Source of the DNA: CAVSJO01 sp963728445
GTDB taxonomy: Bacteria > Gemmatimonadota > Gemmatimonadetes > Longimicrobiales > RSA9
Direction: 5' to 3'
Assembly (NCBI GenBank): GCA_963728445.1
Contig: CAVSJO010000006.1
Location: 1,612,001 to 1,676,000, forward strand
Length of the DNA: 64,000 nucleotides
The notes under the pieces are model-generated. The model did no database searches. It saw nothing but the letters and a program-made list of their open reading frames with translations, and was not told the DNA's origin. This document shows, one piece after another, positions 18,082-25,805 of this stretch. The number at the start of each line of letters is the position of its first letter. Position 1 is the first letter of the stretch. Position numbers and translations under genes: made by a program.

Positions 18082-18267
18082 CGAGCACCCGGGCGAAATC
18101 GACCGAACATGCCGTTGATTCGACGCCCTGGGCGAAATCCTCCGCCGATCGACGCCGACGTGGCTCGCATTGCGTGGGTCGCGGAGGCCGCTGACACGTT
18201 CCATGCGCGCTGCGCTTGCTTCGCCGCAGCGGACCTGGGGGCCCTTCAACCTGGTCGATTCAATCCG

Positions 18268-18735
18268 GTGAAAGCCGAGCGGAAGAACGAAACGGAGCCG
18301 CGAGTCGCGACCGATCGGGAGAGGCTGGCCCAGAGGCGGGAGCGTGAAGACCGCCTCGCCGCGTTCGCCCAGGCTCAGCACGGCGTCGTCACACGGCGAC
18401 AACTCGCGGCGAGTGGGCTGACCCCGTCCGCGATCCAGCGCCGCATCCGGGCCGGGTGGCTGAAGCCCCTCCATCGCGGCGTCTATCGGGTCGGGCCGGT
18501 CGCCTCGCCTCTCGTCCGTGAAATGGCGGCCGTCCTCGCCGTCGGAGCGGACGCGGTGCTGAGCCATCTCAGCGCCGCGTTCCTTCAGATCCCCAACCCG
18601 CCCAGCGCACTGGCGACCGCGCGGTCCGGGCCTCTGGACGTGATCGCGATCGGCGCGAACCGACGCCGTCGCCCCGGGGTACGCCTCCATCGCTTCGCCA
18701 ACCTGCGACCCCCGGTCCGCACCGGGCCTCCGATT
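18268..18735 (+). pseudogene. Truncated AbiEi-type antitoxin/DUF559-like gene
   Basis: From a GTG at 18268 the frame encodes RLAAFAQAQHGVVTRRQLAAS reduced to its core, SAIQRRIRAGWLKPLHRGVYRVG and AVLAVGADAVLSHLSAA. This is the N-terminal winged-helix and linker pattern of AbiEi-type (type IV antitoxin) or DUF559 proteins. At about VRLHRFANL the similarity stops, where full-length relatives continue with a ThrPxRTLxDL segment and a nuclease-like domain. The frame then runs antisense through kamA. The end coordinate is approximate. No toxin partner (AbiEii) is nearby, so it is best called a remnant; a short regulatory protein is the alternative. Confidence 0.55.
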
Positions 18736-18870
18736 CGATGCGGGGACCCCACGCCGTCGTCAGCGGCGACGGCGGCGGAGCCTGCTCATTTCAAGGTAGA
18801 CCCGGTGCCATCGCCCGACAACGCAAACGTGCGGAGGCCGAGGCGGAATGCGGGTCTCCGGACCCGGCCC

Positions 18871-20076
18871 CTACCAGACCGGGATCAGGTCCAGATCTGC
18901 GGCCTCCACCTCACACCCGCTCGGCCGTCGGCCGTTCCCGTTCCCGTGGCCGTTCCCATTGCCGTTCCCATTGCCGTTGCCGTTGCCGTTGCCGTTCAGC
19001 ACCGGCAGCTGGCCCGATCGCTCCGGCGCCTTCGGCAGCGGATAGCGGTAGCGAACCCCTGCGTAGTTCCGCAGCACGATCTCGTCGTCGGTGACGGCCT
19101 CGACGTACTCGGGCAGGAGCGGGATCTTGCCGCCTCCACCGGGCGCGTCGATGACGAACTGCGGGACGGCCAGGCCGCTGGTCCAGCCGCGCAGGGCGCG
19201 GATGATCTCGAGCCCTTTCTCGACGCTGGTGCGGAAGTGTTCGCCGCCGGCCACGACGTCCGCCTGATAGATGTAGTACGGGCGTACGCGGGCCTTGAGC
19301 AGGCGGTGCATGAGCTCCTTCATGACCGTAGCGTCGTCGTTGACGCCCTTGAGGAGCACGGTCTGGCAGCCCAGCGGGGCGCCCGTGTCCGCGAGCATGC
19401 CCAGCGCTTTCACGGCCTCCGGAGTCAGCTCGTCCGGGTGGTCGAAGTGGACGTTGATGAAGACCGGGTGGTACTTGCGGATGATGTCGCACAGCTCGGG
19501 CGTGATGCGCTCGGGCAGGTGGCTCGCCACCCGGGAGTGGATGCGGATGATCTCGATGTGAGGGATCTCGCGCAGCGTCTTCAGGAAGAACTCGATGCGC
19601 CGGTCGGCCAGGAGCAGCGGGTCGCCGCCCGAGAGGATCACGTCCCGCACCTCCGTGTGTTCGCGCAGGTACGCGAACGCCGGCTCGAACTGGTTGAGGG
19701 GGATCTTCTCCGGATCGCCGACCTTGCGACGTCGCGTGCAGAACCGGCAGTAGCTGGCGCACACGGGCGAGACCAGGAACAGGACGCGGTCGGGGTACCT
19801 GTGGGTCAGGTTCACGACGGGCGAGTCCTCGTCCTCTGCCAGCGAGTCGACGATGCCATCCTCGACGATGTTCTCCTGCGGCGTCGGCACGTACTGGTTC
19901 CAGAACGGATCGCCGGGCTCCTTGATGAACTGCAGCGCGGCGGGCGTGATGCGCAGGTTGAAGTTGTCGATCGCTCGCTGCACTTCCTCGCGGTCGATGT
20001 TCTCCTCGCCGAACCGCTCCACGAGCTGATCGACGGTGGTGATGCTCTGCTTCAGGATCTCCTGCCAGCTAGCCAT
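18871..20076 (-). CDS. kamA: Lysine 2,3-aminomutase (radical SAM, KamA family)
   Basis: This enzyme moves the alpha-amino group of L-lysine to give beta-lysine, using a 4Fe-4S cluster, SAM and PLP. The cluster motif is Cys106-x3-Cys110-x2-Cys113, and GGGGK puts the PLP lysine at 317. Asp273 and Asp310 match the two aspartates that hold the lysine side-chain amine in clostridial KamA, favouring lysine over glutamate. At 401 residues it is longer than EpmB, but no EF-P gene is near. The tail holds a Gly-Asn repeat (361-382), absent from family members I recall. It overlaps the GNAT gene by 8 bases and is last in a four-gene operon. Confidence 0.9.
   Translation of the reverse strand: MASWQEILKQSITTVDQLVERFGEENIDREEVQRAIDNFNLRITPAALQFIKEPGDPFWNQYVPTPQENIVEDGIVDSLAEDEDSPVVNLTHRYPDRVLFLVSPVCASYCRFCTRRRKVGDPEKIPLNQFEPAFAYLREHTEVRDVILSGGDPLLLADRRIEFFLKTLREIPHIEIIRIHSRVASHLPERITPELCDIIRKYHPVFINVHFDHPDELTPEAVKALGMLADTGAPLGCQTVLLKGVNDDATVMKELMHRLLKARVRPYYIYQADVVAGGEHFRTSVEKGLEIIRALRGWTSGLAVPQFVIDAPGGGGKIPLLPEYVEAVTDDEIVLRNYAGVRYRYPLPKAPERSGQLPVLNGNGNGNGNGNGNGNGHGNGNGRRPSGCEVEAADLDLIPVW
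18931..18996 (-). repeat. Hexanucleotide repeat inside kamA coding a Gly-Asn tract
   Basis: Plus-strand units of CCGTTG/CCGTTC/CCATTG type repeat about 11 times. On the coding strand they give alternating Asn-Gly with a single His. The repeats vary at third positions but keep the amino-acid pattern, which argues the tract is tolerated or selected as protein and is not just recent slippage. Confidence 0.85.
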
Positions 20077-20593
20077 GGTCGGAATCGCCTTCCTGGGACT
20101 TCGTGATCGTACGGGCGAAGATCAGACGATCGTCGCCGGGTGCGTAGAAGTCGGGGACCCGTGCGACGACCTCGTAGCCGCGCCGTTCGTAGAAGGCGCG
20201 GGTGGCCGCGTACTGCGGCAGGGACGAGGTTTCGATGACCACGAGTCGGGCATCCAGCCGGGCTAGCCTTCGCTCCACCTCCTGAAGGAGGGCCGTTCCC
20301 ACGCCGGCGCCCTGGGTCTGCGGATCGACGGCGATCCAGTACAGGTCCCAGGTGCCGACGGTGCAGGGGGTCGGGCCGTAGCATGCGTAGCCGAGCAGGT
20401 CGCCGTCAGGGGTGAAGGCGCCCACGACGGAGTAGTCCCGCTCGGGGTTGTCGAAAAACGCGTCCAGCACTTCGAGGGCGACGTCGATCTCGTCGTCCCG
20501 GAATACGTCCGCTCGCCGGAGCACCGCCTCGATCGCCGGCCGGTGGCGCGGCTGGACGGGGCCGAGCACCGGCGCGAGCGTCCCGGACCTCAT
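20069..20593 (-). CDS. GNAT-family N-acetyltransferase
   Basis: This 174-residue acetyl-CoA-dependent acyltransferase has the motif A pattern WDLYWIAVDPQTQGAGVGTALL (Q-x-x-G-x-G binds the CoA pyrophosphate) and the family C-terminal FYERRGYEVVARVPDFY. It lies third in the operon: its ATG overlaps the stop of the ATP-grasp gene and its stop overlaps the kamA start. Pairing a KamA with a GNAT recalls the ablA/ablB route to N-epsilon-acetyl-beta-lysine, but this protein is shorter than AblB and the ATP-grasp genes are extra. The acceptor amine is unknown. Confidence 0.85.
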   Translation of the reverse strand: MRSGTLAPVLGPVQPRHRPAIEAVLRRADVFRDDEIDVALEVLDAFFDNPERDYSVVGAFTPDGDLLGYACYGPTPCTVGTWDLYWIAVDPQTQGAGVGTALLQEVERRLARLDARLVVIETSSLPQYAATRAFYERRGYEVVARVPDFYAPGDDRLIFARTITKSQEGDSDHG

Positions 20594-21612
20594 GGCCCGA
20601 CCTCCGCCAGCGCATCCGACGCCTCGGACGCTGCCGCGGACCCCGCCTCGGCGAGGATGCGTTCGACGAGGTCCGTGAAGTCGAGGCCCGCCGCCCGCGC
20701 CATGCGTGCCAGGCCGGCCCCAGGATCGAGGTCCGGGTTCGGGTTGACCTCGATGACGTGGAGGCCCCCGTTGGCGTCCATGCGCAGGTCCACGCGTCCG
20801 TAGCCTCGTCCGTCGACGGCGTCCCAGGCGCGCCGGGCGACGTCCGTCGCCGCGGCCGTCCGGGCGCGGTCCAGCGGCGCAGGGCACACGCTGCGCGTGC
20901 CGCGGTCGTCCACCGACCCGCCGGACCACTTCGCGTCGTAGGTCACGACGCGGTCCCGGTCCGCCGGGAGCGCGCCGAAGTCGATCTCGGAGACGGGCAG
21001 CGCCTGGTCGCCGAGAAATCCGACCATCAGCTCGCGTTCTCCGACGAAGCGCTGCACGAGCAGCGGCGAGAGCCCGGCGGCGTGCTCGAGGGCGGCCGAG
21101 AGGGCCAACTCCGTGCGCACGACGGAGCTGCGGTGGATGCCCACGGAGCCGTCCTCGGCGGCCGGCTTCACGATGGCCGGGTAGGCGGACCACGCCGGCG
21201 TGTCCTCGCCGCGCGACCACGTCGTCCAGGGTGGCACCGGAAGGCCGCGGGCGCGGAGGACCGCATTCACCCGGTCCTTCCGCCGCGAGAGGGCGAGGGT
21301 GGCGGAGCCCGAGCCGGTGAGGGGCAGGCCCAGGAGCTCGACGATGGCGGCGACGGCGGACTCCCCGGCGCTGGCTCCGGCGACGCCCTCGCACAGGTTG
21401 AAGACCCGCTCGGTCCCATGGTCACGGAGTTCCCGCAGGAATGCGGCGACGTCCCGGCCGACGGGAACGGCGATGGCCGCGTGCCCCAGCGCCCGCAGGG
21501 AGTCGAGCACCGCGTCGACGGCGGGGAGGACGCCGCGCTCGTCGGCGCTGGCGTGCGGGCGAGCGTCCACGTCGTCGTGCAGCACCGCGACGCGCAGGGG
21601 GACGGGGGTCAT
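20590..21612 (-). CDS. ATP-grasp ligase, D-Ala-D-Ala-ligase-like (second of pair)
   Basis: This 340-residue protein has the ATP-grasp layout of amino-acid ligases: an N-terminal Rossmann-like part (VAVLHDDVD, VFNLCEG, LPLTGSGSATLALSRRKD), a central ATP lid (YPAIVKPAAEDGSVGI) and a C-terminal magnesium site (GYGRVDLRMD, HVIEVNPNPDLDPGAG). The family joins an acyl-phosphate to an amine. It is unlikely to be the cell's Ddl because it lies in a small tailored operon beside a paralogue. Both ends overlap neighbours by 4 bases (ATGA), implying tight coupling. Substrates are unknown. Confidence 0.88.
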   Translation of the reverse strand: MTPVPLRVAVLHDDVDARPHASADERGVLPAVDAVLDSLRALGHAAIAVPVGRDVAAFLRELRDHGTERVFNLCEGVAGASAGESAVAAIVELLGLPLTGSGSATLALSRRKDRVNAVLRARGLPVPPWTTWSRGEDTPAWSAYPAIVKPAAEDGSVGIHRSSVVRTELALSAALEHAAGLSPLLVQRFVGERELMVGFLGDQALPVSEIDFGALPADRDRVVTYDAKWSGGSVDDRGTRSVCPAPLDRARTAAATDVARRAWDAVDGRGYGRVDLRMDANGGLHVIEVNPNPDLDPGAGLARMARAAGLDFTDLVERILAEAGSAAASEASDALAEVGP

Positions 21613-22640
21613 CGGACGATGCCCAGCCGCTCGCACGCCGCGTCCACGACAGCCGCGATCATCGCGTCGTAGCTCAGCCCCGCGGCCGATGCGGCCAGCG
21701 GGAAGCAGGAATGCTGTTCCGGGTCCGGCAGGATGCCGGGCAATGGATTGACCTCGATCACCTGCGGCAGACCCGCCGCGTCGAGACGGAGGTCGACACG
21801 CGCCCAGTCGCGGCAGCCCAGGGCGTGGAAGGCAGCGAGCGTAACGGACTCGATCGCCGTGAGGGTGGAGTCGTCGAGAGGCGCGGGGCAGCGGAAGACC
21901 TCGATGGGCTCGTCGGCCCGGTCCCAGAGCCACTTCGCCTCGTAGCCATAGATCGGCGGCGCACCGGCGGGGAGGGCGTCGAAGCGGATCTCGACGACGG
22001 GCAGGACGCGGGCGCTCTCCCCATTGCCGATGACCGCGCACGTGAACTCGCGGCCCGGCAGGAAGCTCTCGACGAGGGCCGGCTGATCGTAGAGCCTCAC
22101 GATGTCCAGGACCTTCGCCTGGACGGCGTCCCGCGTGGCGCAGAGGGAGCCGGCGTCGATGCCTTTGCTGGACCCTTCGAAGAGCGGCTTGACGATGGCC
22201 GGCAGGTCGAATTCGTGCGGCGGAAGGGGACCGGCGCCGTCGCCCGCCACGAAGTGGGCAGGGGTCGGAACCCCGGCCGCGCGGAACGCGTCCTTCGCCC
22301 GGCGCTTGTCGAGCGCCAGGCCCAGCGTCAGAGGATCGCTTCCGGTGTACGGGACGCCGAAGAACTCGCAGATGGCCGGGACGTGGGCCTCGCGATTCCG
22401 TCCGTGCAGCCCCTCGGCCATGTTGAAGACGAGGTCGGGCCGGGTCCGGCGCAGTTGCTCGGGGAAGGTCTCGTCAGCCTCGAGGCGGACGACGCTGCCG
22501 AGGCGGGAGAGCGCCGCCTGGACGGCGGCGATCGTTTCGGGGGCGTCCCACTCCGCGTAGCGGTCGTGGGACGGAGTACCGGGAGGCTCCTCCTCCGCGG
22601 GAGGGCGCTCGTTGAAGGCGTAGCCGATTCGAATGTCCAT
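21609..22640 (-). CDS. ATP-grasp ligase, D-Ala-D-Ala-ligase-like (first of pair)
   Basis: This 343-residue protein is the first full gene of the operon. Its motifs parallel the next gene: VFNMAEG, VPYTGSDPLTLGLALDKRRAK, LPAIVKPLFEGSSKGI for ATP and RDWARVDLRLD with QVIEVNPLPGILPD for magnesium. It has an extra N-terminal segment (NERPPAEEEPPGTPSHDRYAEW shortened here). No good Shine-Dalgarno site precedes the ATG; instead a short leader frame ends 4 bases before it, with a terminator-like hairpin inside the leader. Two different ligases in one operon suggest two successive amide bonds. Confidence 0.88.
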   Translation of the reverse strand: MDIRIGYAFNERPPAEEEPPGTPSHDRYAEWDAPETIAAVQAALSRLGSVVRLEADETFPEQLRRTRPDLVFNMAEGLHGRNREAHVPAICEFFGVPYTGSDPLTLGLALDKRRAKDAFRAAGVPTPAHFVAGDGAGPLPPHEFDLPAIVKPLFEGSSKGIDAGSLCATRDAVQAKVLDIVRLYDQPALVESFLPGREFTCAVIGNGESARVLPVVEIRFDALPAGAPPIYGYEAKWLWDRADEPIEVFRCPAPLDDSTLTAIESVTLAAFHALGCRDWARVDLRLDAAGLPQVIEVNPLPGILPDPEQHSCFPLAASAAGLSYDAMIAAVVDAACERLGIVR

Positions 22641-22644
22641 GGTC

Positions 22645-22734
22645 CTATATGAAAAAACGCCTCTCCCGAGGAGAGACGATGGACGGTCGAGATCCGCCGA
22701 CGGAGTCGGTGCCGGCGCCCAGGGGGCGTTTCAT
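22645..22734 (-). CDS. Putative leader ORF (29 aa) of the ATP-grasp/kamA operon
   Basis: From an ATG at 22734 this frame encodes 29 residues ending in ERRFFI and stops 4 bases before the first ATP-grasp start. The terminator-like hairpin and its T-run lie wholly inside the frame. No Shine-Dalgarno site is obvious, and the frame is open further upstream, antisense to aroB, so its start is uncertain. It may couple translation to the operon or let ribosomes open the hairpin; chance is also possible. Confidence 0.3.
   Translation of the reverse strand: MKRPLGAGTDSVGGSRPSIVSPRERRFFI
22652..22678 (-). terminator. Attenuator-like intrinsic terminator in the operon leader
   Basis: On the minus strand a 9-bp stem with one T:G pair (22670-22678 with 22658-22666) has a TCG loop and is followed by six T residues (22652-22657). 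It ends only 11 bases before the first ATP-grasp ATG. Upstream on this strand there is only the divergent aroB, so no gene needs terminating here, which favours attenuation. Confidence 0.6.
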
Positions 22735-22824
22735 TTCAAATGAACGGTAATGCAATCGGGAACGGAAGGGAAGGGGCACGTCCCGGGCGTTGCCGCGCGG
22801 GGCCGGGCAGCGCACTTTGCGGCC

Positions 22825-23955
22825 ATGAGAAACGACGCGAACGAAGCGGTCGCGGTCCGACTTCCGGAGACGGCAGCGGGTGCGTACGAGGTGTGGATCG
22901 AGGCTGGCGTGCTGGACCGCATGTCCGAGCTGCTGGACGGGCGGGCCTCGGCGGACCGATGGGCGCTGATCACGGACGACACGGTCGCGGAGCTGCACGG
23001 CCGGAGGGTCCTCGATGCACTGCGCCGCGCGGGGCGGACCGCCGAGCTGCTGACGATCCCGCCGGGCGAGGCGGAGAAGACGCGGGCGCAATGGGGGCGT
23101 CTCACGGACGCGATGGTGGAGGCGGGCTTCGGGCGGGACGCCGGAGTGCTCGCCCTGGGCGGCGGCGTGGTGGGGGACCTGGCCGGGTTCGTGGCGGCGA
23201 CGTACATGCGGGGCGTCCCGTGCGTCCAGGTCCCCACGACGCTGCTGGCGATGATCGACGCGTCGGTGGGCGGGAAGACGGGCGTCGACACGCCCGGCGG
23301 GAAGAACCTCGTCGGGGTGATCCGCCAGCCGGTGCTCGTGGTGGCGGACCCAGGCGTGCTGCGGACGCTTCCGCTTGCGTCGTACCGCGCGGGCCTGGCG
23401 GAGGCGGTGAAGCACGGCGTCATCGCGGACGCGGCGTACCTCGACTGGATCGAGCGCTCGGCGGCCTACCTGCTGGACCGGAGCCCGGACGCGGTGGCGC
23501 AGCTCGTCCGGCGGTCGGTCGAGATCAAGGCCTCCTTCGTGGTGCGGGACGCGGAGGAGCACGGGCCGCGCAAGGCGCTGAACTTCGGGCACACGATCGG
23601 GCACGCGGTCGAGTCGCTTTCGGGATACGCCCTGGCGCACGGGGAGGCGGTCGCCATCGGCATGGTGGCGGAGGCGCGGCTCGGGGAGGCGGTGGGCGTG
23701 ACGGAGCGGGGGACGGCGGAGCGGATCGCGGCGGTGCTGGGCGCCCTCGGGCTGCCGACCGGCCTGCCGGAGGGCCTCGAGCCACGACGGATCGTGGAGC
23801 AGGCGAGACGGGACAAGAAGGCGCGGCGGGGGACGACGCGCTACGCGCTCGTGCGTGCCCTGGGCGAGATCGCGCGCTCGGAGCTGGGCGACTGGGCGGT
23901 GCCCATGGACGAGGGACGGGTCGAGCGGGTGCTGCGGGGAGGCGACGACGTTTGA
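22825..23955 (+). CDS. aroB: 3-dehydroquinate synthase
   Basis: This NAD+/zinc enzyme makes 3-dehydroquinate from DAHP, the second step of the shikimate pathway. Visible features include LALGGGVVGDLAGFVAATYMRG, VPTTLLAMIDASVGGKTGVD, the zinc ligand regions AEAVKHGVI and NFGHTIGHAVE, and LPTGLPEGL near the end. The 376-residue length from the ATG at 22825 fits the family; in-frame starts farther upstream would only add an unconserved leader. It is divergent from the ATP-grasp/kamA operon. No other shikimate gene is in the window. Confidence 0.95.
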   Translation: MRNDANEAVAVRLPETAAGAYEVWIEAGVLDRMSELLDGRASADRWALITDDTVAELHGRRVLDALRRAGRTAELLTIPPGEAEKTRAQWGRLTDAMVEAGFGRDAGVLALGGGVVGDLAGFVAATYMRGVPCVQVPTTLLAMIDASVGGKTGVDTPGGKNLVGVIRQPVLVVADPGVLRTLPLASYRAGLAEAVKHGVIADAAYLDWIERSAAYLLDRSPDAVAQLVRRSVEIKASFVVRDAEEHGPRKALNFGHTIGHAVESLSGYALAHGEAVAIGMVAEARLGEAVGVTERGTAERIAAVLGALGLPTGLPEGLEPRRIVEQARRDKKARRGTTRYALVRALGEIARSELGDWAVPMDEGRVERVLRGGDDV

Positions 23956-24043
23956 CGTCTCCGGGGGCCGCGGCTACCTTGCGGGGCGTGGTGAAACGGC
24001 GGTCGGCACGAGCCGCCGCCGGCGGGATCCGGATGGAGGGTCA

Positions 24044-25645
24044 ATGGCGCTGGAGGAGCGCATTCGCGGTCGATCCGTTGCCGAAGTCCTGGAGATGCAG
24101 GCGGCGGAGTCACCCGACCGTGTCTTCCTGCGTTTTCGGGACCGCCGCCTGAGCTACGGCCAGGTGAACGGTCGGGCGACGGCGCTGGCCGCCGCGCTCC
24201 ACGGACTGGGGATCGAAGCCGGCGACCGCATCGCCCTCGACCTGCCGAACTGGCCGGAGTTCGTGATCTCGATGTTCGCGGCCGCGAAGCTGGGGGCGAC
24301 GATCGTGCCGCTGAACCCCCGCTTCACGACGCCGGAGCTTCAGTACATGCTCCGGCACTCGGAGGCGGCTGTAGTGGTGAGCGCCGAGACATTCAACGGC
24401 GTGGATTACCTGGAGCTTTTCGAGAGCTTCCTGACGTCGCTGCCGGACCTGCAGTACCTCGTGACGGTCGGGGAGGCGGACCTCTGGTACGACGATCGGA
24501 TCTACCAGTTCGAGGATCTGCTCTCGAGCGGTGAGGGGCGCGAGCTCCCGCCGCTCGAAGTGCGTCCGGACGAGGACATCTTCGCGATCCTCTACACGTC
24601 CGGGACGATGGGTAAACCGAAGGGCGTGGCGCTCTCGCACGAGAACATGCTGAGCGTCGCAGCCAGCACGGTGGAGGCGATCGGGCTGAAGCCCGACGAC
24701 GTCGTCTTCGGTGTGACGACGGTGTTCCACGTGTTCGGGCTGGGGCCGGGCATCCTCGGCACGCTCGCTGCAGGTGCGTCGCTCGTGCTGCAGGAGCAGT
24801 TCGAGCCGGCGGACGCGCTGCGCATCATCGAGCGGGAAAAGGTGACGGTGCACTACGGCGTGCCGACGGTGTTCATCACCGAGCTGCGCGAGCCGCAGCG
24901 CAGCGAGCGGGACCTCTCCTCGCTGCGCACGGGGATCGTGGCCGGAGCGCCGATCTCGGACGACCTGATCCGGCGCATCCGGGAGGAGCTCTGCCCGAGC
25001 GTCCAGGTGGCGTATTCGCTGACGGAGACGTCGTCGGCGGTGTCCATCACGCGGCTCGACGATTCGGACGACAAGCAGCTCTACACGGTCGGTCGGCCGC
25101 TGGACGGATCGGAGGTCCGTGTCCTGGACCTGGACGGCACGGTCCTGCCCGAGGAGAGCCTCGGCGAGATCGCCGTGCGGGGGGCCGGGGTAATGAAGGG
25201 GTACTACAGGCAGCCGGGGGAGACGGCGCAGGCGTTCGACGCCGAGCACTTCTTCCTGACGGGCGACCTGGGCATCGTGGACGACGAGGGATTCGTCCAC
25301 ATCGTGGGTCGGCGCAAGGAGCTCATCATCCGGGGCGGATTCAACGTCTATCCCCGCGAAGTGGAAGATCGGCTCCACGCCCACCCCGCCGTGCTCGACG
25401 TTGCGGTCGTAGGACTGCCGCACGAAGTGCTCGGCGAGCAGGTATGCGCGTGCATCGTCCCTGTCGAGGGGGCGATCGTGACCGGCGAGGAGATCAAGGA
25501 ATGGTGCCGGGCCGCGCTTGCGGACTACAAGGTCCCCGACCTCGTCCGCTTCCTCGACTCATTCCCGCTCACTGGGAGCGGGAAGGTCCGGCGGGTGGAG
25601 CTCGCGCGGATGATCACCGCGGAAGAGTCCAGTCGCCGGCCCTGA
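24044..25645 (+). CDS. Acyl-CoA synthetase (AMP-forming ligase)
   Basis: This 533-residue ANL-family enzyme activates a carboxylic acid as acyl-AMP and then acyl-CoA. ILYTSGTMGKPKGVALSH is the AMP-binding P-loop; YSLTETSSAV is the A5-like motif; TGDLGIVDDEGFVHIVGRRKE holds the hinge; and GSGKVRR carries the C-terminal catalytic lysine. ATGGAGGG precedes the ATG by a few bases. The sequence resembles medium- and long-chain fatty acyl-CoA synthetases. Together with EtfAB and ETF-QO elsewhere in the window it fits fatty-acid use. It follows aroB by 88 bases. Confidence 0.9.
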   Translation: MALEERIRGRSVAEVLEMQAAESPDRVFLRFRDRRLSYGQVNGRATALAAALHGLGIEAGDRIALDLPNWPEFVISMFAAAKLGATIVPLNPRFTTPELQYMLRHSEAAVVVSAETFNGVDYLELFESFLTSLPDLQYLVTVGEADLWYDDRIYQFEDLLSSGEGRELPPLEVRPDEDIFAILYTSGTMGKPKGVALSHENMLSVAASTVEAIGLKPDDVVFGVTTVFHVFGLGPGILGTLAAGASLVLQEQFEPADALRIIEREKVTVHYGVPTVFITELREPQRSERDLSSLRTGIVAGAPISDDLIRRIREELCPSVQVAYSLTETSSAVSITRLDDSDDKQLYTVGRPLDGSEVRVLDLDGTVLPEESLGEIAVRGAGVMKGYYRQPGETAQAFDAEHFFLTGDLGIVDDEGFVHIVGRRKELIIRGGFNVYPREVEDRLHAHPAVLDVAVVGLPHEVLGEQVCACIVPVEGAIVTGEEIKEWCRAALADYKVPDLVRFLDSFPLTGSGKVRRVELARMITAEESSRRP

Positions 25646-25805
25646 ACACTCGAACATGGACGTAGCGGGTCCGGGCTGAACGCTTCGGCCCTGCGGCGGA
25701 GACGCGGCGACCCCGGAAATGGATCCGGCGTTGCCCCGCCTCGGCCCCAGGGCGGAGACGGCAGACCGGCACCGGAAACGTCCGGGCAACGAAACAACGG
25801 AGAGA

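Larger units (their letters stand above)
17864..18267 (+). other. Intergenic region rich in short tandem repeats (404 bp)
   Basis: No convincing gene is seen. It holds two tandem arrays (listed separately). The remaining sequence (18080-18267) reads through in frame with the AbiEi-like remnant but resembles no protein I know. Confidence 0.55.

Noticed and set aside
18871..20076. EpmB (EF-P beta-lysylation) as the identity of the KamA protein
   Set aside because: The protein is longer, keeps both substrate aspartates of lysine 2,3-aminomutase, and no efp or epmA gene is nearby.
22645..22824. A lysine riboswitch before the ATP-grasp/kamA operon
   Set aside because: The leader is too short and I could not find the conserved lysine-riboswitch core; only two simple hairpins are visible.
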